In this document: positions 1-5,332 of the stretch, in pieces | Layout of the letters: every line of letters starts with the position of its first letter | How positions within the stretch are numbered: position 1 is the stretch's first letter | Assembly (NCBI GenBank): GCA_946886325.1 | Contig: CAMPIK010000220.1 | Span: 1 to 5,332 of the forward strand | Reading direction: 5' to 3' | DNA length: 5,332 nucleotides | Source of the DNA: an uncultured Shinella sp. | GTDB lineage: Bacteria > Pseudomonadota > Alphaproteobacteria > Rhizobiales > Rhizobiaceae | The notes under the pieces: generated by a model | Database searches by the model: none | The model's input: the letters and a program-made list of their open reading frames with translations, nothing else | What the model was told of the DNA's origin: nothing | Position numbers and translations under genes: made by a program

Positions 1-247
1 CCGGAAGATCGCCTTCGCCGCCGGCCTGCTCGCCATCGGCATCGGCTACATCTTCCTCGTCGAGACGCTCGGTTATCTCATCTCCGTCGCCGTCCTGCTT
101 CTCGTGACGGCGCTCTATCTTGGTGCCGGCAACAAGGGGCGCGTGCTGGCGGTGGCCGTGCTCGGCGCCGTCTTCCTCTGGGTGATGTTCGTCATCGTGC
201 TGGGCGTGCGCATGCCGTCCGGCCTTCTCGCCAGCCTCGGCCTCTGA
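1..247 (+). CDS. tctB: TctB-family small membrane subunit of a tripartite tricarboxylate transporter (C-terminal part)
   Basis: The gene is cut by the left edge. The readable frame starts at base 2 and runs 81 codons to a TGA at 245-247. The visible part is very hydrophobic, with about three membrane segments at visible residues 3-20, 24-42 and 48-67. They are separated by a short polar turn with Asn-Lys-Gly-Arg near 44-47. The tail contains LGVRMPSG, the kind of short Leu-Gly-Val...Pro-x-Gly ending common in TctB proteins. TctB is the poorly conserved small membrane subunit that pairs with TctA and a periplasmic binding protein (TctC) in secondary uptake of carboxylates. Sequence alone would make this only a small hydrophobic protein. 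The call rests largely on its position 20 nt upstream of an unmistakable tctA, the standard gene order. The start codon and first membrane segment(s) lie outside the window. Confidence 0.85.
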   Translation, partial: RKIAFAAGLLAIGIGYIFLVETLGYLISVAVLLLVTALYLGAGNKGRVLAVAVLGAVFLWVMFVIVLGVRMPSGLLASLGL

Positions 248-254
248 CGGTCCC

Positions 255-258
255 GGAG
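255..258 (+). promoter_or_regulatory. Ribosome binding site for tctA
   Basis: GGAG sits 9 nt before the ATG at 268, in the 20-nt gap after the tctB stop. It supports that ATG as the start of tctA. Confidence 0.6.
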
Positions 259-267
259 TTCTGATCC

Positions 268-1782
268 ATGGAAACGCTCACCCATACCGCGGCCTTCCTG
301 CTCGACTGGCAGATCATCCTCGCTGCCCTCATCGGCGTCACCTGGGGCATCATGGGCGGCGCGCTGCCCGGCATCTCGCCCTCGATCACGATGGCGCTGC
401 TGCTGCCCTTCACCTATACGCTCGACCCGACCAACGCGATCGTGCTGCTCGCCTCCACCTATATCGGCGCCGAATATGGCGGCTCGGTTCCGGCGATCCT
501 GATCCGCACGCCCGGCACCAATGCGGCGGCGGCGACCGTCATCGACGGCTACGAGATGAACCGGCAGGGCAAGGCCGGGCTGGCGCTCGGCATCTCGCTC
601 TATTCCGGCGTGATCGGCAGCCTCTTCGGCCTTGCCATGCTGATGACGCTCTCCGGCCCGCTGGCGCAGGTGGCGCTCGCCTTCACACCCATGGCCTATT
701 TCGCGCTCGGCATCCTCGGCCTCTCGGTCATCGCGACGCTGTCGGGCGAGAACCTCGTCAAGGGCCTGATTGCCGCGATCCTGGGCCTGATCATCGCCAC
801 CATCGGGAGCGACCCCGTTACCGGCGGCACGCGCTTCACCTTCGGCTCGGCCGAGCTTCTCGGCGGCATCGAGCCCGTGATGATCATGGTCGGCCTCTTT
901 GCCATGAGCGAGCTTTTGGTGCAGGCCGGCAAGCGCGGGCAGGACGAGCGCGTGACCTCGCGGCCGCGCATCCAGTTTCCCGACTGGAAGCTCGCCAAAA
1001 GGCTCATCCCGGCGCAGTTGATCGGCAACGGCATCGGCACCTTCGAGGGCGTCATGCCCGGCGCCGGCGGCACCATCGCCTCCTTCATGTCCTACAACGA
1101 GGCGCGCCGCTGGTCGCGCTATCCGGAGGAATTCGGCAAGGGCTCGCCGGAAGGCATCGCTGCCCCCGAGACCGCCAACAACACGGTGGCCGAAACCGCG
1201 CTGGTGCCGCTTCTGTCCTTCGGCATTCCGGGCTCCAACTCGACGGCGATCCTGCTCGGCGGCTTCCTGATCCACGGCATCGTGCCGGGTCCGATGCTGT
1301 TCCAGAAATCCGGCGAGGTGGTCTACGGCCTCTATGCCGGCCTCTTCACGGCGGCGATCGGCCAGCTTCTGATCGGCATGGCGATGCTTCCGGTCTGCAT
1401 CTGGCTCGTCAACCGGCCGCGGCCCTATCTCAACGCCTTCATCTTCGCGCTGATCCTCTCCGGCATCTATTCGATCCACAACGAGGCCTTCGATCTCGGC
1501 ATCATGATCGCGGCCGGCGTGCTCGGCTTCTTCATGCGCATGCTGCGCTTTCCCTTCCTGCCGACCGTGCTGGGCCTCGTGCTCGGCTATCTCGTGGAAA
1601 GCAATTTCCGACGTTCGCTGGTGCTGTCGGGCGACGACTGGATGATCTTCGTCGACGACCGGATTTCGCTCGGCCTGCTCATCCTCGCCTTCCTCTTCAT
1701 CGGCGGTTCCATCGCCAAGCGCGCCTACGACATGCTGCGCCATCGCCCGTCCTCGACCTTCTCCGAAAATGCCGAAAGCTGA
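268..1782 (+). CDS. tctA: TctA-family large membrane subunit of a tripartite tricarboxylate transporter
   Basis: This 504-residue protein has the usual TctA length and is hydrophobic throughout. It would be the inner-membrane channel subunit of a TTT secondary carrier, taking up a carboxylate handed over by a periplasmic TctC-type protein. The N-terminal half has the signature GALPGISPS (31-39), then IGAEYGGSVPAIL (66-78) and RTPGTNAAAATVIDGY (80-95). The second half has related motifs: GVMPGAGGTIASF (261-273), APETANNTVAETALVP (299-314) and FGIPGSNSTAILLGGF (318-333). This reflects the two-fold internal repeat known for the family. A polar loop at about 220-240 separates the halves, and the C-terminal tail (about 486-504) is polar. 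The ATG at 268 has a good Shine-Dalgarno sequence. The substrate cannot be read from TctA. The adjacent TarD-like and PrpD-like genes suggest a hydroxy-di- or tricarboxylate. Confidence 0.95.
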   Translation: METLTHTAAFLLDWQIILAALIGVTWGIMGGALPGISPSITMALLLPFTYTLDPTNAIVLLASTYIGAEYGGSVPAILIRTPGTNAAAATVIDGYEMNRQGKAGLALGISLYSGVIGSLFGLAMLMTLSGPLAQVALAFTPMAYFALGILGLSVIATLSGENLVKGLIAAILGLIIATIGSDPVTGGTRFTFGSAELLGGIEPVMIMVGLFAMSELLVQAGKRGQDERVTSRPRIQFPDWKLAKRLIPAQLIGNGIGTFEGVMPGAGGTIASFMSYNEARRWSRYPEEFGKGSPEGIAAPETANNTVAETALVPLLSFGIPGSNSTAILLGGFLIHGIVPGPMLFQKSGEVVYGLYAGLFTAAIGQLLIGMAMLPVCIWLVNRPRPYLNAFIFALILSGIYSIHNEAFDLGIMIAAGVLGFFMRMLRFPFLPTVLGLVLGYLVESNFRRSLVLSGDDWMIFVDDRISLGLLILAFLFIGGSIAKRAYDMLRHRPSSTFSENAES

Positions 1783-1785
1783 CTT

Positions 1786-3159
1786 ATGAGCAATGACAAC
1801 ACCAAGCCCTCCGTGTCGCAGCGCCTGGCCGCCTGGGGCGCCACGCTTGCGCCTGACGACCTGCCGCCGGCGACCCTTGCCAAGAGCCGCGACATCCTGG
1901 TCGACATCATCGGCCTCTGCATCTCTGCGCGCGGAACCGACTATGTCGCGGCCGCCAAGGCTGCCGCCGAGCCGGGCGACCATATCATCGTCGGCCACGC
2001 CGAACGCGTCTCCGCCTCCAGTGCCGCCCTCGTCAACGGCACGGCGGCGCATGGCGAGGATTTCGACGACACGTTCGAGGGCGGGCCGGTGCATTCCGGC
2101 GTCGTCATCGTTCCCGCACTTCTTGCCGCCGCGCAGAAATATCATCTGACCAACGACCGGGTGATGCTCGGTATTGCGGTCGGTACGGAGGTGCTCTGCC
2201 GGCTGGCGCTGACGCTTCCCAAAGCGGTCCACAAGGCCGGCTTTCACCCGACCGCCGTGCTCGGCACCTTCGCCGCCACCTTCGGCATCGCGGTCGCCCG
2301 CGGCGCGTCTGAAAAGGTCATCGTCGATGCGCTCGGCATCGCCGGCTCGATGGCCTCGGGCATCATCGAATATCTCGGCGACGGAAGCTGGACCAAGCGC
2401 ATGCATCCCGGCTGGTCGGCGCAGTCGGCGCTGCGCGCCGTCGCCATGGCGGAGGCGGGCTTCTTCGGCCCGCGCCTGGTCTTCGAGGGTACGCATGGCG
2501 CCTTCAAGACCTTCGCCCCGTCGATCGAGCCGAAGACCGACCGGCTGTTCGACGGCCTCGGCAAGACCTTCGTGATGGATGGCATCACCTTCAAGCCCTA
2601 TCCCTGCGGCACGATGGTGCAGCCCTATATCGACGTCGCCATGAAGCTGCGCGCGCGAAACGTGCCCCTCGACGGTATCAGGCGCATCGTCTGCAAGACG
2701 GCGGAAGGCATCGTGCACCGCCTCTGGGAGCCGATCGAGCTGAAGCGCCGGCCGCCGACCGCCTATGCCGCCAAGTTCTCGACCCCCTTCGGCGTGGCGC
2801 TCGGCCTCCAGCGCGGCCATGCCGATCTCGGCGACTTCACCGAAGAGGCGATCCGCGATCCGGAGCTGCTGCGGCTCTGCGAAGTGGTCGATTTCGAGAT
2901 CGACCCGGAGAACCCCTATCCCGCCGCCTTCACCGGCCATGTCCGCATCGAATATGAGGACGGCCGCGTCGAGGAGGCGGAGCAGGGCCATATGCGCGGT
3001 GGCGTCGAGGAGCCGCTGACGCGGGCCGAGATCGATGCCAAGTTCCGCGCCAACGTCGCCTTCGGCGGTCACGGGAACGCCGACGCGTTGCTGGCGGCCT
3101 GCGATGCCATCGCCTCGATGAAGGGCGGACATGAGATGATTGCGGAGCTTGCAAAATGA
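1786..3159 (+). CDS. MmgE/PrpD-family enzyme (2-methylcitrate dehydratase / cis-aconitate decarboxylase-like)
   Basis: This 457-residue soluble protein has the usual MmgE/PrpD family length and no signal peptide. The family includes 2-methylcitrate dehydratase (PrpD), cis-aconitate decarboxylase and iminodisuccinate epimerase, which add, remove or move groups on small polycarboxylates. Conserved family blocks are present in order: NGTAAHGEDFDDT (84-96) followed by His103, GFHPTAVLGT (152-161, His154), TKRMHPGWSAQSA (203-215), TFKPYPCG (268-275, Lys270) and AAKFSTPFGVALG (328-340). By comparison with known structures, the Asp-Asp-Thr, His and Lys residues of these blocks line the active site, so the protein looks catalytically intact. 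It starts 3 nt after the tctA stop without a strong Shine-Dalgarno, so translation is probably coupled to tctA. It need not be a true methylcitrate dehydratase: no prpB or prpC is visible and the operon carries a TTT transporter and a TarD-like gene. Family assignment is firm; the substrate is unknown. Confidence 0.9.
   Translation: MSNDNTKPSVSQRLAAWGATLAPDDLPPATLAKSRDILVDIIGLCISARGTDYVAAAKAAAEPGDHIIVGHAERVSASSAALVNGTAAHGEDFDDTFEGGPVHSGVVIVPALLAAAQKYHLTNDRVMLGIAVGTEVLCRLALTLPKAVHKAGFHPTAVLGTFAATFGIAVARGASEKVIVDALGIAGSMASGIIEYLGDGSWTKRMHPGWSAQSALRAVAMAEAGFFGPRLVFEGTHGAFKTFAPSIEPKTDRLFDGLGKTFVMDGITFKPYPCGTMVQPYIDVAMKLRARNVPLDGIRRIVCKTAEGIVHRLWEPIELKRRPPTAYAAKFSTPFGVALGLQRGHADLGDFTEEAIRDPELLRLCEVVDFEIDPENPYPAAFTGHVRIEYEDGRVEEAEQGHMRGGVEEPLTRAEIDAKFRANVAFGGHGNADALLAACDAIASMKGGHEMIAELAK
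3144..3147 (+). promoter_or_regulatory. Ribosome binding site for the SDR gene
   Basis: GGAG within the last codons of the PrpD-family gene, 8 nt before the ATG at 3156. It supports that start, which overlaps the upstream stop as ATGA. Confidence 0.55.
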
Positions 3160-3911
3160 ACCCGAACGATCTTCAGGGCCGCGTCGCCCTCGTTACCGGC
3201 GCATCGCGGAACATTGGCCGGGCTATCGCCGTCGCCCTTGCCGGGCGCGGCGCCGACATCATCGTGCATGTGGCGAACGACAAAGCCGCCGGCGGCGAGA
3301 CCGTGGCGGCCGTCGAGGCGCTCGGGCGGCGGGCCGTTCTGGTCAGCGGCGACCTGTCGGACCCCGACGTGGCGGCACGGGTCGTCAGGGAGGCGGCTGA
3401 CGCCTTCGGCAGGCTCGACGTCGTCGTCAACAATGCCGCGATCCGTCCGGAAGGCGCCTTTGCGGAGATCACCTATGCCGACTGGCGCAAGGTTATGGGC
3501 GTCGCGCTCGACGCGGTCTTCCTCGTCTCGCAGGCCGCCCTTCCGCATCTGGAACAGAGCGACCAGGCGGCAATCGTCAATCTCGGCGGCCTGACCGGGC
3601 ATACGGGTGCGGCGCACCGGGCGCATGTCATCACCGCCAAGGCCGGCGTGGTGGGTCTCACCAAGGCGATGGCGCACGAGCTTTCGCCGAAGGGCATCAC
3701 CGTCAACTGCGTCGCGCCGGGCCTGATCGAGACGGTGCGCATCAGCAATGACGGCGCGGCACCCAGGCACCATGGCAACCGCAAGAACCTCGTCGGCCGG
3801 CACGGACGACCCGAGGAGGTGGCGGAGGCCGTTGCCTATCTGGCAGGCGCGGGCGGGCGCTACGTCACCGGCGAGACGCTGCATGTCAATGGCGGTGCCT
3901 ATCTGTCATGA
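3156..3911 (+). CDS. SDR-fold protein lacking most of the classical catalytic residues
   Basis: At 251 residues this has the length of a classical short-chain dehydrogenase/reductase. The Rossmann features are clear: TGASRNIGRAIA (14-25) for the nucleotide, GDLSD (65-69), NNAA (92-95), VNCVAPGLIET (183-193) and the C-terminal YVTGETLHVNGGAYLS (236-251). Aligned by eye to FabG-type enzymes without gaps, the tetrad is mostly gone. The structural Asn is Ala117 (in VMGVALDAVF), the Ser is Gly145 (in IVNLGGLTG), and the Tyr is Val158 (in RAHVITAKAG). Only Lys162 remains. The frame is clean and start, stop and overlaps are normal, so decay or a sequencing error is unlikely. It may be a non-classical oxidoreductase using other residues (His154 and His157 are nearby) or a non-catalytic partner. 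Cofactor preference is unclear because there is no obvious acidic residue directly at the end of the second beta strand. The start overlaps the PrpD-family stop and the end overlaps the AbrB-type start. Confidence 0.88.
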   Translation: MNPNDLQGRVALVTGASRNIGRAIAVALAGRGADIIVHVANDKAAGGETVAAVEALGRRAVLVSGDLSDPDVAARVVREAADAFGRLDVVVNNAAIRPEGAFAEITYADWRKVMGVALDAVFLVSQAALPHLEQSDQAAIVNLGGLTGHTGAAHRAHVITAKAGVVGLTKAMAHELSPKGITVNCVAPGLIETVRISNDGAAPRHHGNRKNLVGRHGRPEEVAEAVAYLAGAGGRYVTGETLHVNGGAYLS

Positions 3912-4951
3912 ACCTTGGAGCCAACCTCACGCTTGTCGGCGGCATCGCGACATCGGCGGTCGTGGGTTGGCTCCTGTCCCTGACCGGCGTTCCGCTCGCC
4001 TGGATCCTCGGCGCGATGGCCGGCAGTGCCGTCTACGCCAACACGGTCGGGCTCGGCGGCAAGACGAAATATGCGCGCCGTCTCGGCCAGCTCCTGATCG
4101 GCGGCGCGACGGCCGCGATCCTGACACCAGGCATTCTCGGCGAACTCTGGTCCTTCCTGCCGGCGATGATCGCCGCCGCCTTCGTCGCCAATGCGCTCGG
4201 CGTGGCGCTCGCCTTTCCATTGCAGAAGATCGCCGGCGTCGACCGCAAGACCGCGCTGCTCTCGACCCTGCCGGCCGGCATGTCGGAAATGGCGTCGCTG
4301 GCGCGTGAAACCGGGGCGCAGGCGGATGTCGTCATGGTCGTGCACACGCTGCGCGTGGTGATGATCGTCGTGCTGGTGCCCTTTCTCTTCGGTATCGACC
4401 GCAGCGCCGTCGCGGCCGTGGTCGATCCGGAGGCGAGCCTATTGGCGCTCGCCGCCTGCGTGGCGGGCGGGCTGGTGCTGTCGGTGGTCACCGCGCGGCT
4501 CGGCGTGCTGAACCCCTGGGTCATCATGCCGATGGCGGTCGGGATCGCGCTGGTGGCGATGAACGTCGCGATCGCCCCGATGCCCTGGTGGATGATCATC
4601 GGCGCGCAGGTGCTGATCGGATTCTCGCTCGGCGCGCGGCTGAAGAAGGAGGATTTCGCGCGCGTGCCGCGGGCGGCCCTTGCCGCCGTCATCTGCAGCG
4701 GCGGGCTCATCCTCATCATGGTGTTCGGCTTCGTGCCGGTGCTCCGCCTCTTCGTCGATGTGGCGCCCGTCTCGCTGGCGCTCGGCGTCGCGCCCGGCGG
4801 CCTTGGCGAGATGATCGCCTCGGCCAAGGCGCTGGGTGCCGCCGCGGCCATCGTCGCCGGTTTCCAGTTCACCCGTTCCTTCCTCACCAACATCATCGCG
4901 CCGCCGCTGCTCGTGCGTTTCGCGGCCAGTCCGAAAGGCAAAGATCCATGA
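3908..4951 (+). CDS. AbrB-type duplicated integral membrane protein (putative carrier)
   Basis: This 347-residue, very hydrophobic protein fits the PF05145/TIGR03082 family, often mislabelled as ammonia monooxygenase or AbrB regulator. It is unrelated to the DNA-binding AbrB of Bacillus. An internal duplication is visible. LPAGMSEM (121-128) matches APGGLGEM (295-302). Arg149 with Pro158 matches Arg323 with Pro332, all offset by 174 residues. GQLLIGG (60-66) matches AQVLIGF (233-239), offset by 173. Each half also begins with a Gly/Pro-rich segment (VPLAWILGAM at 28-37; NPWVIMPM at 202-209). Such inverted or tandem repeats with a Pro-Gly-Glu-Met break are typical of secondary carriers, so a transport role is inferred; no substrate is established. 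Translation begins at an ATG overlapping the SDR stop, with no clean Shine-Dalgarno, so it probably depends on coupling. Its place between catabolic genes in a TTT operon suggests it moves a related carboxylate or product. Confidence 0.88.
   Translation: MNLGANLTLVGGIATSAVVGWLLSLTGVPLAWILGAMAGSAVYANTVGLGGKTKYARRLGQLLIGGATAAILTPGILGELWSFLPAMIAAAFVANALGVALAFPLQKIAGVDRKTALLSTLPAGMSEMASLARETGAQADVVMVVHTLRVVMIVVLVPFLFGIDRSAVAAVVDPEASLLALAACVAGGLVLSVVTARLGVLNPWVIMPMAVGIALVAMNVAIAPMPWWMIIGAQVLIGFSLGARLKKEDFARVPRAALAAVICSGGLILIMVFGFVPVLRLFVDVAPVSLALGVAPGGLGEMIASAKALGAAAAIVAGFQFTRSFLTNIIAPPLLVRFAASPKGKDP
4935..4938 (+). promoter_or_regulatory. Probable ribosome binding site for the TarD-like gene
   Basis: AAGG lies 9 nt before the ATG at 4948, inside the end of the AbrB-type gene. 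It is a modest match that agrees with the ATGA-overlapping start. Confidence 0.4.
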
Positions 4952-5332
4952 AGATCGTCGACATCCGCGAGGCCGTGGTCTCGATCTCCTCGCCCATCCG
5001 CAACGCCTTCATCGATTTCTCGAAGATGACGGCAAGCGTCGTGGCCGTCGTGACCGACCAGGTGAAGGACGGCAAGCCGGTCATCGGCTACGGCTTCAAC
5101 TCGAACGGGCGTTATGCGGCAAGCGGGCTGCTCAACGAACGCTTCCTGCCGCGCCTGCGCGAGGCGAAGCCGGAGAGCTTCGTCAACGACGCCGGCGACA
5201 ACCTCGATCCCCACAGGATCTGGGCGGCGATGATGGTGAACGAAAAGCCGGGCGGGCACGGCGAGCGCTCCGTCGCCGTCGGCGTCGTCGACATGGCGGT
5301 CTGGGACGCCGTCGCCAAGATCGCCGGCGTGC
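4948..5332 (+). CDS. Enolase-superfamily protein, D-tartrate dehydratase (TarD)-like, N-terminal part
   Basis: Translation from the ATG at 4948, which overlaps the preceding stop by 4 nt, stays open to the right edge and gives 128 residues. This corresponds to the alpha+beta capping domain of an enolase-superfamily (mandelate racemase/muconate lactonizing enzyme) protein and the first helix region before the barrel. Segments that I recognise as strongly like D-tartrate dehydratase of Bradyrhizobium japonicum are SSPIRNAFIDFSKMT (14-28), VIGYGFNSNGRY (45-56), AGDNLDP (82-88), NEKPGGHGERSVAVG (98-112) and VDMAVWDAVAKIAG (114-127). That enzyme dehydrates D-tartrate to oxaloacetate using Mg2+. 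The regions at 14-28 and 45-60 correspond to the capping-domain loops that close over the substrate. The catalytic Lys-x-Lys, the metal-binding acids and the His all lie beyond the window, so activity cannot be confirmed. Family membership is firm; the exact substrate is probable only, and the resemblance is from memory, not a search. Confidence 0.85.
   Translation, partial: MKIVDIREAVVSISSPIRNAFIDFSKMTASVVAVVTDQVKDGKPVIGYGFNSNGRYAASGLLNERFLPRLREAKPESFVNDAGDNLDPHRIWAAMMVNEKPGGHGERSVAVGVVDMAVWDAVAKIAGV

Noticed and set aside
248..267. Possible promoter or regulatory site in the only noncoding gap of more than a few bases.
   Set aside because: At 20 nt it is just long enough for a ribosome binding site, and no promoter-like or inverted-repeat sequence is visible.
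115..3132. A 1005-codon open frame on the minus strand, antisense to tctB's end, tctA and the PrpD-family gene.
   Set aside because: Its codons are exactly aligned with those of tctA and the PrpD-like gene, which share one frame because the gap between them is 3 nt. It stays open simply because those genes contain no TTA, CTA or TCA codons, all rare in a GC-rich genome. The predicted product is Arg/Asp/Glu/His/Gly-rich with no recognisable domain, as expected of an antisense shadow.
3069..3884. A 271-codon minus-strand open frame opposite the SDR gene.
   Set aside because: It is codon-aligned with the SDR gene and explained by the same lack of rare codons. No domain is recognisable and the sense gene has clear family motifs.
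3156..3911. Treating the SDR gene as a pseudogene because catalytic residues are missing.
   Set aside because: The reading frame is full length, the cofactor and C-terminal motifs are intact, and the overlaps with both neighbours are preserved, so it looks like a maintained protein.
3748..4308. A 186-codon plus-strand open frame across the SDR/AbrB-type junction.
   Set aside because: It is an out-of-frame, Arg-rich reading of two recognised genes, with no motif and no need for a separate gene.
4033..5259. A 408-codon minus-strand open frame opposite the AbrB-type and TarD-like genes.
   Set aside because: The product has low-complexity Ala/Thr/Ser/Arg composition and no family motif. It crosses two well-supported sense genes.

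Overview
The window lies entirely inside one plus-strand operon. It carries six closely packed genes: two complete enzyme genes, two complete membrane transporter genes, and one partial gene at each edge. Base composition is strongly GC-rich, with codons biased to G/C at the third position. Together with the protein sequences this suggests an alphaproteobacterium, most likely of the Rhizobiales (Rhizobium/Ensifer/Bradyrhizobium-like). That placement is an inference from composition and remembered family resemblance, not from a search.

Layout. At 1-247 is the C-terminal end of a TctB-type small membrane subunit. At 268-1782 is the complete large membrane subunit TctA of a tripartite tricarboxylate transporter (TTT). 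At 1786-3159 is an MmgE/PrpD-family enzyme. At 3156-3911 is a short-chain dehydrogenase/reductase (SDR)-fold protein. At 3908-4951 is an AbrB-type (TIGR03082/PF05145-like) duplicated membrane protein. From 4948 to the right edge is the N-terminal 128 residues of an enolase-superfamily protein that closely resembles D-tartrate dehydratase (TarD). Spacing runs 20 nt, 3 nt, then three successive 4-nt ATGA overlaps, so the genes are almost certainly co-transcribed and translationally coupled. No promoter, terminator, RNA gene, repeat array or mobile element is visible, and no gap exceeds 20 nt.

How the genes may work together (inference). The TctB/TctA pair, with a periplasmic TctC-type binding protein presumably encoded outside the window, would import a carboxylate. 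The TarD-like dehydratase and the PrpD-like enzyme are both families that act on hydroxy- or polycarboxylic acids. The AbrB-type protein may be a second carrier. A hydroxy-dicarboxylate such as tartrate, or a close analogue, is the best guess for the substrate, but the exact compound cannot be read from sequence.

The most unusual point is the SDR. Its Rossmann nucleotide-binding fold is intact, but three of the four classical catalytic residues (Asn, Ser, Tyr) are replaced and only the Lys remains. It is either a non-classical enzyme or a binding/regulatory protein.
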